From Atriophallophorus winterbourni (taxonomy: Eukaryota; Platyhelminthes; Trematoda; Plagiorchiida; Microphallidae), in the NCBI GenBank assembly GCA_013407085.1, contig JACCGJ010009904.1, positions 16,690 to 80,689 of the forward strand: a DNA stretch of 64,000 nucleotides, written 5' to 3'. The notes beneath the pieces were generated by a model that saw nothing but the letters and a program-made list of their open reading frames with translations, did not search any database and had not been told where the DNA came from. Positions 42,930-53,627 of this stretch are shown here, piece after piece (positions within the stretch are counted from its first letter, which is position 1; each line of letters begins with the position of its first letter). The translations under genes and the position numbers were made by a program.

Positions 42930-44168
42930 ATTATCACCCGTAAGACCATTTAGAGTCTTGAAGGCTTCTATTAGGTCACCTCGCAGCCGCCCTTTCTTTA
43001 ATGAGAACAAACCGAGGTCCTGCAGTCTTGCCCCCTAGTCGCAAGGCACTGGACACTTTTAAGACATGCTGTATCTTTTTTATATACGGTGCCCAGGATT
43101 TAACGCAGTATTCCAAGTGAGGCCGCACGACTAATTTGAATAAGGGAATAAAGATTGAAGGTTTTCGAATAGATGACGCTAAGCGAAGTCTGAGCAATTC
43201 TCTGCAAGCCTTGTTTGCAGCTTCGGCACATTGAGTAGCCCACTTGAAATCACCTGTTATAGTAATACCGAGATCCTTAATTTTCTGATCAGCCGCTATT
43301 CTGATAGTTCCTTTGCCGACTTCTAGTTGCGTTGTCGCTAAATCAGTCGTCAGCTCTTCCCCAAGTTTAGTGGCAAGTCCCAGGTCTTTGTCTACTCGAT
43401 TACTTTTTCTAAATCAGACATAAGCGTATCTCTAATGTCGGTTCCCAGGATCCTTAAATCATCAGCAAACCGGAAGCAGCGTGAACTCAAGCAGGCTAAC
43501 AGTTCGTTTACAAAAATTAGAAAAAGTAGTAAACCAATCACCGAGCCTTTAGGCACTCCGCTGAGAATCACTGATTCTTTCGACCACAACCCTGCAATTC
43601 TAACGTTGTTGGTGCGATTAGTTAGGAAGCTGTTTAACCATCCATGTGGTTCACCTGCCAAATATTTACATACTTGGTGCCGAATGATTTTTTACAAGCA
43701 CTTGCAAAGAATGCATGTCAGGCTTAGTGGCTTGTAGTTGCGTACACCCGAAATGGAACCCATTTTGTATATGGCTACTACCGCTGCTCGTTTCCAATCA
43801 TCCGTTAGTATACCTTGGAGTAAGGTAGCTTTTAAAAGATTTCTGATTGCAAGGCTAACTACATTCGCGAGCGGTTGGAGAATAGCCAGATGTATATCGC
43901 CGGGGGCAGACGACCTAATTTTATCCAGCTGTGACAGAACTGTGGTAACAATTTCCTGATTAACCTCCACCGAGCTGAAGATATGTTCTCTGCACTCGTC
44001 AGTTTCTAAGCAGTTACCTGAATCGCGCCGATAAACACTGCAGAAGAATGAATGCAACGCATCGGCTTTTTCCTGTGCTGTCAAAGCCGTGTTTCCATCA
44101 TCCAGCACTAACGTAACTATTTCTTCTCCTAAAGATCGCTTGGACTGAACATAACCATAAAAAGCTTG
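42930..44168 (-). pseudogene. CR1-E RT, deleted between fingers and palm
   Basis: In coding order: AFYGYVQSKRSLGEEIV linker, EKADALHSFFCSVYRRDSG, then a GPDG-like block reduced to RSSAPGDIHLAIL, DDWKRAAVVAIYKMGS and NYKPLSLTCILCKCL (up to about 43700). Here the fingers join directly to AGEPHGWLNSFLTNRT, skipping the QHGF and FDFSKAFD blocks. The palm has SGVPKGSVIGLLLFLIFVNEL and RFADDLRILG (FADD 43458-43469). The thumb continues in other frames with SIFIPLFKLVVRPHLEYCVKSW (43197 down). The missing palm Asp makes it non-functional. Confidence 0.8.
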
Positions 44169-44743
44169 TGAAAGGTTCAAAGTAGTTTGAAATTCTTCCT
44201 TTCCCTTTAACATTTCTTTTATTTTGAACCTAGTTACAAAACATGAATTTTGTGAAATAGATTTTGCTTGTGTTTAATTTTCCTACAGTATTTTGATATA
44301 AAACTTTTCTTTTTGAAATCATTTCTGTTATTGTAAATCTTTTCTTTACACGACTTCGGTCAAATGTTTGTTTTAATTTATTGTTTCTTCCATTGTCGGT
44401 CATTGTTGCGGAATTTGGTTGCCATTTTGGGCTTCAGTATTTTGCTTGAATTTGGACGCTATTTTGAGTGTCATTTTTGCTTGTCACAGAAAGTTTGGAC
44501 GACATTTTGGTAAATCGATTCTTCTTATTTTTATATCAGGTCGTCTCTTGTTTGAATTGAATTTGAGTCTGGAGTATTTGACTCCATTGTTGCTGTGACG
44601 TTCCTATACAATTAAGGTTTGTATAGTTATTTTTGTTGTAATTGTTGTTAGTTACAGTACCGTAGAATATCCCAATCGTTGTTTTGAATTTATCGAAATA
44701 AGAAACGGGCGGACTACGCGTAACGCACGTCACAGACAATACA
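44169..44743 (+). repeat. Bel/Pao 5' LTR
   Basis: 575 bp, TGAAAGGTTC at the start and GACAATACA at the end. It contains several T-rich runs and matches the 3' LTR along its whole length. The first transcribed bases and polyadenylation site cannot be fixed by eye. Confidence 0.9.
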
Positions 44744-45090
44744 GTACTGAATTTTGGGAGTACTTAATTTGGAATTTGATTCTTCTCGAACTTGGCGAGA
44801 AGTACTTAATTCGTGGATTGCATCAATTCGATTTCTGTGCTCAAGTTGGATCGTTTCATTTGGATTCGCATCACAACTTGTCTTCTGACTGATACAGTAT
44901 TTGTCTCAACCGGAGAAAATACGCATTTTGGTTTGTTCAATTGAAGCTATATTGAGCAAAATTGGCGAAAAACTCCCCGATCGTCGTGACATTGAAGATT
45001 TGATAGTCAATCCCTGTTCACAACTTTGGTGACGTCCCCTTTTTATTTATTTATTGTCGTTTTGGAACATTGTTGTATATTTCATCTAGT

Positions 45091-47043
45091 ATGCCTAAGA
45101 TAGCTTCTAAGGAAAACGATGATGATAGAGATAGCATTGCGAGTTCTCAACTAGTGTTGCAATTAAAGCGCGATTCAGATGCTGCTAGATCAACGATAGA
45201 GCGCTTGACAAATGAACGATGAGGAGTCGCTGAAGAAGAAAACTTGATCGCCGGTACAAGTAGCAAAACTGAAGGGTTAGACTCGGCGGTAGGCTATTTG
45301 CAACCAGCGATGAACATGAGTATCGGATTGCCTAAAGTAGAGTTATCCTACTTTGACGGTAATTCAATAGACTATTGGAAGTTCCTGAAACAGTTTGAAT
45401 GTTACATTGAGTCGAGGCTTATGGATCCAGGCCAGCGACTGTTGCATTTGTTGTATTATTGTCGGGGCAAGGCTCGAAAAGCAATTGATGCAGGCGTCAT
45501 GCTACAACCCACTGAGGGTTATACGCGGGCAAAGATGATTTTGAAAGATTTGTTTGGGCTACCGCATGTAATTGCCAGGTCAACTTCGGAGGAGTTGCTT
45601 GATGAAGCCAGAAGGCTTTCCAACAATGTCGATGGTTTGTCTGATTTGGCCATAAGAATGGAAAATTGCCAAATCACATTGAAGCAAATGAAGTGTGACG
45701 CTGATTTGAATTCCGTCACAACTTTGGAAGGATTAGTAAAATGCTTCCCAGTTGCGTTACAACAGCAGTGTGCTGACGCAGCGGATACAATGCTTGCTGA
45801 CGGGTCAGAAGTTGATTTTGCCAGTCTGACCGAGTTCGTATCTCGGAGAGCAAGAATTGCTAGGAGCAGATTTGGCATGCTAATAGATAGAACATCTGTC
45901 TCTTCGAAGGCATCAGAGAAACCAAGAACCCCAGATGGGAGGAGGGTGTTTATGACTACGAGGGAACTGTTGCCAATGCTGGTTGAATGTTTTCAATGTA
46001 AAGGACCTCATAAGATAGAAGATTGTCCTGTTTATCAGGAGGCTGACGTAAAAGCCAGATGGAATATGGCTAAGCAGCATGGAATATGTTACGTTTGCTT
46101 ATGCCGGTCTCACAGGGCATTCGATTGCAAGATTACGAATACTTGTTACGTTGAAGGTTGTAGTAGACGACACCATTCTTCGCTGCATTATGATCGTCCT
46201 AGTGAGCCACTGAGAAGTATAAACTGCAGTGTTACTGCTCTCAGTACAGCAGTAAGCTTAGGCTACCTGACAGTGAACATTGACACGCCAGTTGGACTTG
46301 TTCCAGTCGTGGCTTTACTTGATAATGGCTCTGATACAACTTTGATCTCGCAGAGTTTCGTTGAGAAATTTTGTATGTCTAGTGCGCCATTTGATGTGTC
46401 GATAGCAACACTTGGTCTACATCAAAAGCTGAAAAGTTCGTTGTTAAGTTTCGATGTGCATTCGGTTGACAGTGATGGAATAATTCATGTTGCCGAAGCG
46501 TACACGGTTTCAAAGTTACCTGAAGTAGTGCTGAAATCTCCAAATATGATCAGCACGAGGTATGCACATTTGAAAGATCTGAAGTTTTCAGAGAATGTGG
46601 GGAGAGAAATAACTTTGCTTATTGGCTGTAACGTACCGGAAGCGCATTGGGTGCTTGAACAACGTTTATGTGGTCAAGAGCAGCCATTCGCTACCAAGAC
46701 GTTACTTGGATGGGTGCTACAGGGACCAAACGATTGTTCGACAGTTGTTAATCATTTAAGTGTTCTCACCGCACAAACACAAGAACGACAACGATGGATC
46801 AACACACGTCGCAATTTGATTCCCGGTGATGTAGTATTGGTTGTGTCTGAAGAATTGTCGAAAATGTCGTGGCCGCTTGGTATTATTGAGACAGCGGAAG
46901 TGAGTGATGATGGTTTGGTACGAACGGTCAGCATACGAACAAAGGATGACGTGATCCGGCGTGATATTCGGAAAGTATGTTTGTTAGAAGGGTCCCAAGA
47001 GGTGGGTGACTTGGGTAAGGATCAGGACAACTCTTCTTTATAA
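45091..47043 (+). CDS. Bel/Pao Gag-protease fused in frame to integrase C terminus
   Basis: The ATG at 45091 opens MPKIASKENDDDRDS; codon 44 is a TGA (45220-45222), after which the frame is open for 607 codons. Gag has LPKVELSYFDGNSIDYWKF and FECYIESRLMDPGQRLLHLLYYCRGKA, the Bel/Pao capsid pattern. Zinc-binding Cys/His clusters follow (CFQCKGPHKIEDC, then CYVCLCRSHRAFDC). The protease has VALLDNGSDTTLIS. After GWVLQGPND, near 46765, the protein jumps to QERQRWINTRRNLIPGDVVLV, KMSWPLGIIETAEVSDDGLVRTV, the integrase C-terminal region of Bel/Pao. The deletion removed about two thirds of pol yet kept the frame. Confidence 0.88.
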
Positions 47044-47247
47044 GGCAAGAAGCATCACCGGAGGATGTGGTGAGTCTGCGGCTTGCAACCGCATTCTCTA
47101 TAAAAAGCTACCAATATCCAATGATGGTGATGTAATGTGGCGGAAGTGACTCGCCACTAAATAAAGTCATTTGCTGCTCCGAATTCGTTAGGGTATTCGT
47201 CGAACAATCGTTGTACACTTGAGCCCTAGAAAGAATTTGGTCGGAGG
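47044..47247 (+). other. Bel/Pao 3' untranslated region and purine tract
   Basis: About 200 bases lie between the stop and the 3' LTR, including AAGAATTTGGTCGGAGG immediately before the LTR start, a short purine-rich stretch consistent with plus-strand priming. Confidence 0.55.
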
Positions 47248-47822
47248 TGTAAGGTTCAAAGTAGTTTGAAATTCTTCCTTTCCTTTTAACATTTCTTTTA
47301 TTTTGAACCTAGTTACAAAACCTGAATTTTGTGAAATAGATTTTGCTTGTGTTTAATTTTCCTACAGTATTTTGATATAAAACTTTTCTTTTTGTAATCA
47401 TTTCTGTTATTGTAAATCTTTTCTTTACACGACTTCGGTCAAATGTTTGTTTTAATTTATTGTTTCTGCCATTGTCGGTCATTGTTGCGGAATTTGGTTG
47501 CCATTTTGGGCTTCAGTATTTTGCTTGAATTTGGACGCTATTTTGAGTGTCATTTTCGCTTGTCACAGAAAGTTTGGACGACATTTTGGTAAATCGATTC
47601 TTCTTATTTTTATATCAGGTCGTCTCTTGTTTGAATTGAATTTGAGTCTGGAGTATTTGGCTCCATTGTTGTTGTGACGTTCCTATACAATTAAGTTTTG
47701 TGTAGTTATTTTTGTTGTAATTGTTGTTAATTACAGTACCGTAGAATATCCCAATCGTTGTTTTGAATTTATCGAAAAAGGAAACGGGTGGACTACGCGT
47801 AACTCACGTCACAGACAATACA
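47248..47822 (+). repeat. Bel/Pao 3' LTR
   Basis: 575 bp, TGTAAGGTTC to GACAATACA. It has the same length as the 5' LTR with scattered substitutions (for example AACATG in the 5' copy against AACCTG here). It is followed by GCTTG, the target duplication. Confidence 0.9.
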
Positions 47823-47827
47823 GCTTG

Positions 47828-48555
47828 CAAGTTAATCTTTGCTTTTTTTAACAAATCTGGATACGCAGTCTGTTTCAGCTATAATTTGCAACGCAACAGC
47901 TGAATTTCTGGTCTGTATGTAATGCAGTCTAGATCTCTGAGCTCCGGAGAATTTGTAAGCCCTCCAGCTACGGTCACGAAATCTAATCGCATTGCGAATA
48001 GACGCGCTCCACCAGGGTGGTTAACCTCACGTTCTAACTGGTTGTACAGAAGCGAAAAATTTCCTGTAGTCGTAAAAGGTACCCTCTTATAATATTCCAC
48101 CTGATTTCTACAATAGGTTCTGATTCGTCTGTTTCCCAACTTAGATTCATTGTTTGAGTTTGAAGTTGGACGATGTCCATTCGATTAAAGTTGCAGGACA
48201 TCTTCACTTGGTGACTAGGATGCACTAAATTCCAGTCAAGAAGATTTACAGCGTGGTCGCTCTTGCCTATTGGCGAATGATATTTGATTTCATAAATATC
48301 TCTTTAATGAGACGATAGAACTAAATCTGAAGTGGACGGAGTATGTCTGAACCGAAACCTTGTAGGTTCCCTGACATGTTGATAAAAGGCCCCGACGTGA
48401 AACCAGTCCAGATATTGCGACTCAGCTGACTCTGGTAAAAAAATTTCAGTACGCCAATCCATGCCTGAGAGATTAAACTCTCCAACAATTAGCGTTGCAT
48501 TGCCCTTTCAGTACTTCTAATGTGTCCCTCAGTAATCGATCGTCCAATGGTCAAG
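47828..48555 (-). pseudogene. CR1-E endonuclease and linker, other side of the Bel/Pao insertion
   Basis: Minus-strand frames read LIVGEFNLSGMDWRTE (near 48500), EPTRFRFRHTPSTSDLVLSS, YHSPIGKSDHAVNLLDW, then MSCNFNRMDIVQLQ. These are the C-terminal endonuclease blocks (GDFN, SDH) and the start of the linker. At 47823-47840 the linker flows into AFYGYVQSK on the far side of the Bel/Pao element, proving the two parts were one CR1. The first half of the endonuclease is missing or unrecognisable beyond 48555. Confidence 0.8.
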
Positions 48556-48849
48556 CAGTCAATAGTCAATAGCTTAATGTGGTAAAAATAGCTGCAAGCT
48601 TAAAAATAACCACAGGATATTGTACATAATGGGTCGAAATTAAAAGTGATTGTTACGGACAGAGATGATGGATGTGTTCTCAGACAGTTAAAAGGTTGGG
48701 GTTCAAGCCAAAAGCTTGTAGGGTAACCACACGGCAATTTTCAAAATATGGGTTCGTGAAAGTTTGGGCAGTTTCCAAGGAAAGTGAACGCAAATATACG
48801 CTGAAAAGAAAAAAGGGTGCAGTAACAATGAGTACAAATATGAATGAAG
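48556..48849 (-). other. Probable CR1-F 3' untranslated region
   Basis: Between the endonuclease scrap of E and the C terminus of F lies about 290 bases without domains. By position it should be the 3' UTR of CR1-F. No AACTG tail is visible, so F belongs to a family with another 3' end or its end has decayed. Confidence 0.4.
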
Positions 48850-50460
48850 TTAAAAATTGCGCAGTATATTAAAAAAGTGGTGATCAAGGCGCTCGTTAAA
48901 AATGCTAAGAGAGGGGGCGAAAATAACTGATGGGGGTAGGGAGTTCCAATTGCGAGTGACTCGAAGCGCGAAAAAATTGCTTCGGCATTCAAGTCTGCTG
49001 TACTGATGGGATAAATTGAGGTGGTGTCCGCGATTCCCGGAAGGTGGGGCCAACGACAGCATCCCGATGCACGGGTGTCCATCCTCCGTCAAAATGCGGT
49101 AAGTCAAAATCATATCGCCCCGAATGCGAGGGTACTTGGTGGAGAAGAGATTGAGCACTTGGAGTCGAGCTTCGTAGCTAGTGAAACGCAAACCCTAGAC
49201 TAACCTTGTAGCTCGTCGTTGGAACTGCTCCATGATGTGTTGATCGTGCATTAACCATGGATTCCAGACGGAAGCTGCATATTCCAAGTGTGGTCGAACA
49301 TACGCATTTAATAGGTGCTTGAAAAGCCGTGGGTCAAACGAACCGAACGCTCTTCTGAGAAGTCCAACATTCCGGTTCGCCACGGTGGATGCCTGGGCGC
49401 ACTGAGCAGAATAACCCAGATCGTCTTGCATCAACACGCCGAGGACTTTCTCCTGATTGCAGAACTGTGAGCGAGTTTCACCTAGAGAGTACACGGGAGC
49501 TTCTCGCCGACGCACCAGTAGTATGCGACGTTCGTCGGTGTTGAACGGCAGATTATTACAAGCGGCCCAGCACTGTAATGAGGCGAGGTCCGACTGTAGA
49601 TCTCTGTTGTTCGTATGATGACCAAGCGGATGACGCGCCATAATTTTATGTCATCGGCAAATAGAAGGAGTGGAGATGTCACATATTTTGTAATATCGTT
49701 GATAAACAACAAAAATAAACGCGGACCAAGAACGGACCCTTGAGGTACGCCGCAGTGAACTGGCAAAGGTTCGGAGAGCACATCCCTGACTCGTACACGC
49801 AGAGATCTGAGATCAAGAAATGCTGCCATCCATGTTAATAGCAGAGGTCCTATTGCAATTGCTCGTAATTTCTCAAGGAGTATCACATGATCAACTCTGT
49901 CGAACGCCTCGGAGAAGTCTAAATATATGACTTTTACACCATACCCTTCATCGGCGGCTTTGGTCCAATGGTCCTTGGCGAATAGTAATTTAGAAGTGCA
50001 TGATCGACCCCGCCTAAAACCATGCTGACCCGCTGCGAATACATTCGAGCGCTCCATCACAAGCATATTGTGATTGGCGATAATCAATTCCATCACCTTC
50101 GAGAGGACAGGAAGCTACGTGACCGGGCGATAATTTGCTGGGTCATTGCGATTGCCATTTTTAAAAAGTGGGGTGATGATTCTGTCTTTGCAGCCATCTG
50201 AGACTTTGGAGGCATCCAATATATGCTGGAGATAGTGAGATAGAGGTTAAGAAAGCTGATTGGCAACCGCCTGCAATGCTTTCGGTGTAATGCCGTCGAT
50301 TCCCGGGGACGAGTTAAAGCGCAGTTTCAAAATTTTTTTTCGGACAACCGAAGGGGTAAAATCAACACTTGAAATAAGAAAAGAGGATGAAAAAGGAGGA
50401 AGAGAGATATGAGGAGACACCAAAGATCCTTGAAATATTGGCATATAATGTTCCCTCAAA
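48850..50460 (-). pseudogene. CR1-F reverse transcriptase
   Basis: In coding order: FNSSPGIDGITPKALQAVAN (50459 down), a broken KNGNRNDPANYRPV stretch, AAGQHGFRRGRSCTSKLL, VIYLDFSEAFDRVDHVILLEKL, HCGVPQGSVLGPRLFLLFINDI and LLFADDIKLWR (FADD 49650-49661). After a frame change near 49640, the thumb has VLGVLMQDDLGYSAQC and NAYVRPHLEYAASVWNPWL with FQRRATRLV. A further change near 49193 leads to LFSTKYPRIRGDMILTY, GNRGHHLNLSHQYS and VTRNWNSLPPSV. All catalytic blocks are present. Confidence 0.85.
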
Positions 50461-50686
50461 GCATTTGCAGCTTCCTTTGTGGTATTCGTGTTGCTGTGCT
50501 TAGTGGTAAGCGAAGGGATACCAGTACGAACTTTCTGTTTGCAGCTGCTAAACTGGTAGAGTAACTTTTTATCATGTAAAAATATAGCATTGAACTTAGT
50601 TTGGCTAGATAACTTGTCGTGAGTCAGTTATGCTGTGCAATGATTCCGAAGCATGCGGTATTGGTCACAATCGAAGTGAGCTCGTC

Positions 50687-51710
50687 TTACTCTAAAGTTT
50701 TGGCAGGCCTCGTTTCTGCGGTGTATCCACTTTCTGGTTCTGCTGCAAATGTATGACTTAGTTCTTCAGTTCTAGTCGGCACAGAAAATAAACAACAAGC
50801 TTGCAGTAATTGCCATCTAGTGACGAACTCGGACCAGGTGTCGGTAGACGCACCGATGTGCAAAAAGTCGAAGTTATTTGCTGCTACAGTATCTCGGAAA
50901 GCTTTGTAGTCGGTGACGGTCCGAAAAGGTACAATCTCGTCAACGGGATAGTCAGCGTAGCAAACGAAATTGAAATTCAAAACTACGTGGTCGCTTTTTC
51001 CAGAAGGAGATCCGTATGTCACTTCCTCAATCATTAATTCTTCATTTGTTAGTATAAGATCGAGTTGAGAGCGTGTATCATTACCTCGAAACCGGGTTGG
51101 TTCGTGTACATCATTATATAATGGATGGCTTACCATTAGGTTCTCAATGCATGTTGCGAAAGTACTGCGTTCAGATGCGGCGGCAAGCTCGGTGATGTTG
51201 AAGTCACCCATTAGTAGCGCGTGGGTATGCTGCAATGATAAGGCGAGACGCATGTAAAACATCAGTTCTTGATCGGAGGTTAGCAGAGCATTTGGCGGAC
51301 GATAGATAACGGCAGCGGAAGCAGATTCATTGTTTTCAAGCTGCATACGACACCACAGCGAGTATACGGAATGTAGATGGGCATCACACACATCTAAGCG
51401 AAGATTTGTAGTAAAGGACAACCTCGCCACCTTTTGTAGGGCGATCATTTCTCAGAATCGACATACCGGGAAGAGCACTTTCGGCGTCAGGTACGGCAGA
51501 ATATAATTACGTTTCGGTCAGAGCAATTAAATCGGAACTTCCAACAGCGTGCTGCATTCGAAGCTCAGATAACTTGCTGAGTAGACCCTGAACGTTGGTG
51601 TACAAGCATTGCAAACCTTCTCGGGATAGATAAGAAGTATCGGTTGTATGAATTCCGAGTGAGCCGATCGTGTATGGATCGGCTGGGAGACGTTTTTTGC
51701 TGTTGGACAA
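50687..51710 (-). pseudogene. CR1-F endonuclease
   Basis: The N-terminal frame (51710 down to 51507) ends in LQCLYTNVQGLLSKLSELR and SDLIALTET, the Asn and Glu active-site blocks. After a frame change the frame 51448 down to 50687 has AAVIYRPPNALL, ALLMGDFNITELAAA, HEPTRFRGNDTRSQLDLIL and GSPSGKSDHVVLNF. The DFN, DLIL and SDH blocks are intact, so only the frameshift near 51460 breaks the domain. The region between 50687 and 50460 is the linker to RT. Confidence 0.82.
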
Positions 51711-51783
51711 ACGATAGGATGAACGAGTAGGGTCGGGAAGGAAGGGAGTGTCATTTCGCGCGATTTTTTAAAATTCTGTCTGT

Positions 51784-52865
51784 TCATAGCTGAACGAAGA
51801 CGAATTTCATAAGATGCACTAACTTTGGTACCATTGCCTCAGATTCGAACGTGACTTTAGGTATACGGTAACCATCCTCCTTATGATTTGCAGACAAGTT
51901 TATGCGCTTCACGCCGGTAGTCGATGTGGAATCAACTTTGATTTGCTGCTGGATGAATCGCCATTGTTCCCAGTCGTGAGTTGCATTTCTGTTATCCTCT
52001 ATGTCGTTTAGTTTCGGAACGCCGTGTACGAAAATGCTTTTCCGGTCGTTATCCAGCCTCAAATCGTAATTTTTATCCTTCTCCGCTTGACGCTCCGCCC
52101 ACGAAATGTCGGGGAATATGCGAATAGGTGAAACGCCCCGTAGCGCGTACGCTGGAAGCAATACAGATTCAGCATCTGCCACAGATTTCAATGTGATACG
52201 CAAGAGTCTGGGTTCCCTAATATGTGGTGACTTAGAATTCCTAGTTGGACGAACGACGCTCTCGGGAGTTGCAGTAACTGACATGGACTGGGACAGGTTC
52301 TGAACACCGCGGGGGTTAGTAGATTTTGAACGTTTATTGGGAACTTCGGATACGGATTTTTTGAGGTTGCTTAACTTTTTTTACATTTTTGTGCAACGGA
52401 TTGCCAGTCGGTCTGCGGCAGTGATTATCGGTCATTGCAATTTGTAGAAACGTCTGGGACTCTTAAACGGGCGTTCGTGCAGCGCTTCTTGGTGGAAGGG
52501 GTGCTTTCGCCAATGTTATTAGACACCAGTAAAATCGATGGTTCCACGATCGAGTAACTTGCAGAGCGCACTCGTTCAGGTGGAATGGCCGTAATAGTTT
52601 GCAACTTTTCGCGAGCAAGTTTATAACGTCGGTGTTGCGCGCAACATGCGACACAGAAAGTGTTCACGGTCTGACTGGTGTTTTTGTATCACCTTGTACA
52701 TTTCCGGGTTGATTTGTGCGCATTTCACGTGTTCCCACTTGTCGCATACGTCACACAGTAGGGTTTAATCGGATGGTAACACAATTTCGGTGCATTTGAA
52801 GCATTTCGCTGAAGAGAACACATTGATAGATGTGGATGTAGTACATTTCGAGGTTTTGCGAGCCA
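51784..52865 (-). pseudogene. CR1-F ORF1 with PHD-like finger
   Basis: ATG at 52865-52863 opens MARKTSKC, then AKCFKCTE and, after a stop, LLCDVCDKWEHVKCAQINPEMY, the Cys4-His-Cys3 pattern of a PHD finger. The middle (52650-52300) is broken by several stops. The last frame (52284 down to 51784) has HIREPRLLRITLKSVADAE, LRGVSPIRIFPDISWAERQ and HGVPKLNDIEDNR, an RNA-binding-like region seen in ORF1 of non-LTR elements. It is comparable to CR1-C ORF1 in layout but not in sequence. Confidence 0.65.
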
Positions 52866-52984
52866 TTTAAGTGAGAATAGATAGATTTAAGCAATTTAAG
52901 CAAAGTCGGGCTTCTATTAGCACATCTAAGTGCTAGTCTCCCCTAGCTACAGTAAGAAATACCGATATTAGTTGGATTAAGTGA

Positions 52985-53367
52985 GAAGCAATCTTCATCG
53001 GTGTCTCACTGTGGGAGAGATCTTTGTTTATCATAATTGTCACTTCCCCTTCCGTAGCACCAGTATTCCTATCCTGACGATAGATGGCGTACTCAGTTGA
53101 TACAAATTACGGAACGTGATCATCTGACTTCAACCATGATTCGGATATGGCAATTATGTCGACCTGGTTTTCCAGTGCAGCAAGCTGTAGCTTACCCCAC
53201 TTATTACGTATGAAGCAAGCATTTGTGTACAGTACACTGTAGCGATTGCAATAAAGTTGCAGTTTACCACAAGCAGAGGGATAGCACACACCAAATGAGA
53301 ACCCCGGAAGTCGGGATACAAAGGTGTATGAGATGATGCATGCCGTACAATAGAATGTCGTAGACAA
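52985..53367 (-). pseudogene. CR1-type endonuclease N-terminal fragment (element G)
   Basis: The minus strand reads YTNACFIRNKWGKLQLAAL, DIIAISESWLKSDDHVP, then in another frame IYRQDRNTGATEGEVTIMI. These are the first blocks of a CR1 endonuclease (YTNA.SIRNKW, AISE.W, and the RxDR then GGVxI region). It ends near 52985 beside the ORF1 of element F. Coding sequence upstream of 53367 to about 53560 may be its ORF2 leader but shows no domain. Confidence 0.65.
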
Positions 53368-53627
53368 GTCCTGTGATTTATGCCCAGCTGGGTCCCTGGA
53401 TGATCGTTCACAGGTCCTTGTCTAGATGCGCAGCCGGAAGGTTGGAAAGCGATGGCTGCCGAGCGGCAGCTAGCGGCGGCCAAAGGGGAAACGAACTCCG
53501 ACGAGCGCGGGGTAGAGTCCGACAAAACAAAGGGATTGAGAATCAATATACCATCACCGCGGGTGTTTGAAATTTGGCAAGTCATTATTCTCGTTATCAC
53601 AATTTACGTATTTTATTCTAGACCATT

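Larger units (their letters stand above)
42431..44168 (-). mobile_element. CR1-type element E, 3' half (split by the Bel/Pao element)
   Basis: The 3'-UTR block (TTCAGGTTGCACAG near 42430, GGCTAAAAGCCAATC) is followed on the minus strand by RT. A ~215-bp repeat copy lies in the 3' region (42672-42775). The coding sequence is cut at 44168 by the Bel/Pao insertion and resumes at 47823. Most motifs differ from elements B, C, D and H, so E is another family of the same group. Confidence 0.8.
44169..47822 (+). mobile_element. Bel/Pao LTR retrotransposon, internally deleted, with complete LTRs and TSD
   Basis: Two 575-bp LTRs (44169-44743 and 47248-47822), both beginning TG and ending ACA, enclose 2.5 kb. 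A 5-bp duplication GCTTG flanks it (44164-44168, 47823-47827). The LTRs differ at roughly ten positions by eye, so insertion is fairly recent compared with the CR1 it interrupts. The coding part is Gag-protease of the Bel/Pao type, with RT, RNase H and the integrase core removed. It could move only if enzymes were supplied by a related full-length element. Confidence 0.9.
48850..52865 (-). mobile_element. CR1-type element F, near full length
   Basis: The longest non-LTR element on the minus strand here: ORF1 with a PHD-like finger (52865 down to 51784), then ORF2 with endonuclease and complete RT (51710 down to 48850). It differs from B, C, D, H and E in protein and is a separate CR1-type family. 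About eight frameshifts or stops are needed to read it. Confidence 0.82.

Noticed and set aside
44745..44770. Bel/Pao primer binding site at TTTTGGGAGTACTTAATT
   Set aside because: No tRNA match could be verified by eye, so it was not annotated.
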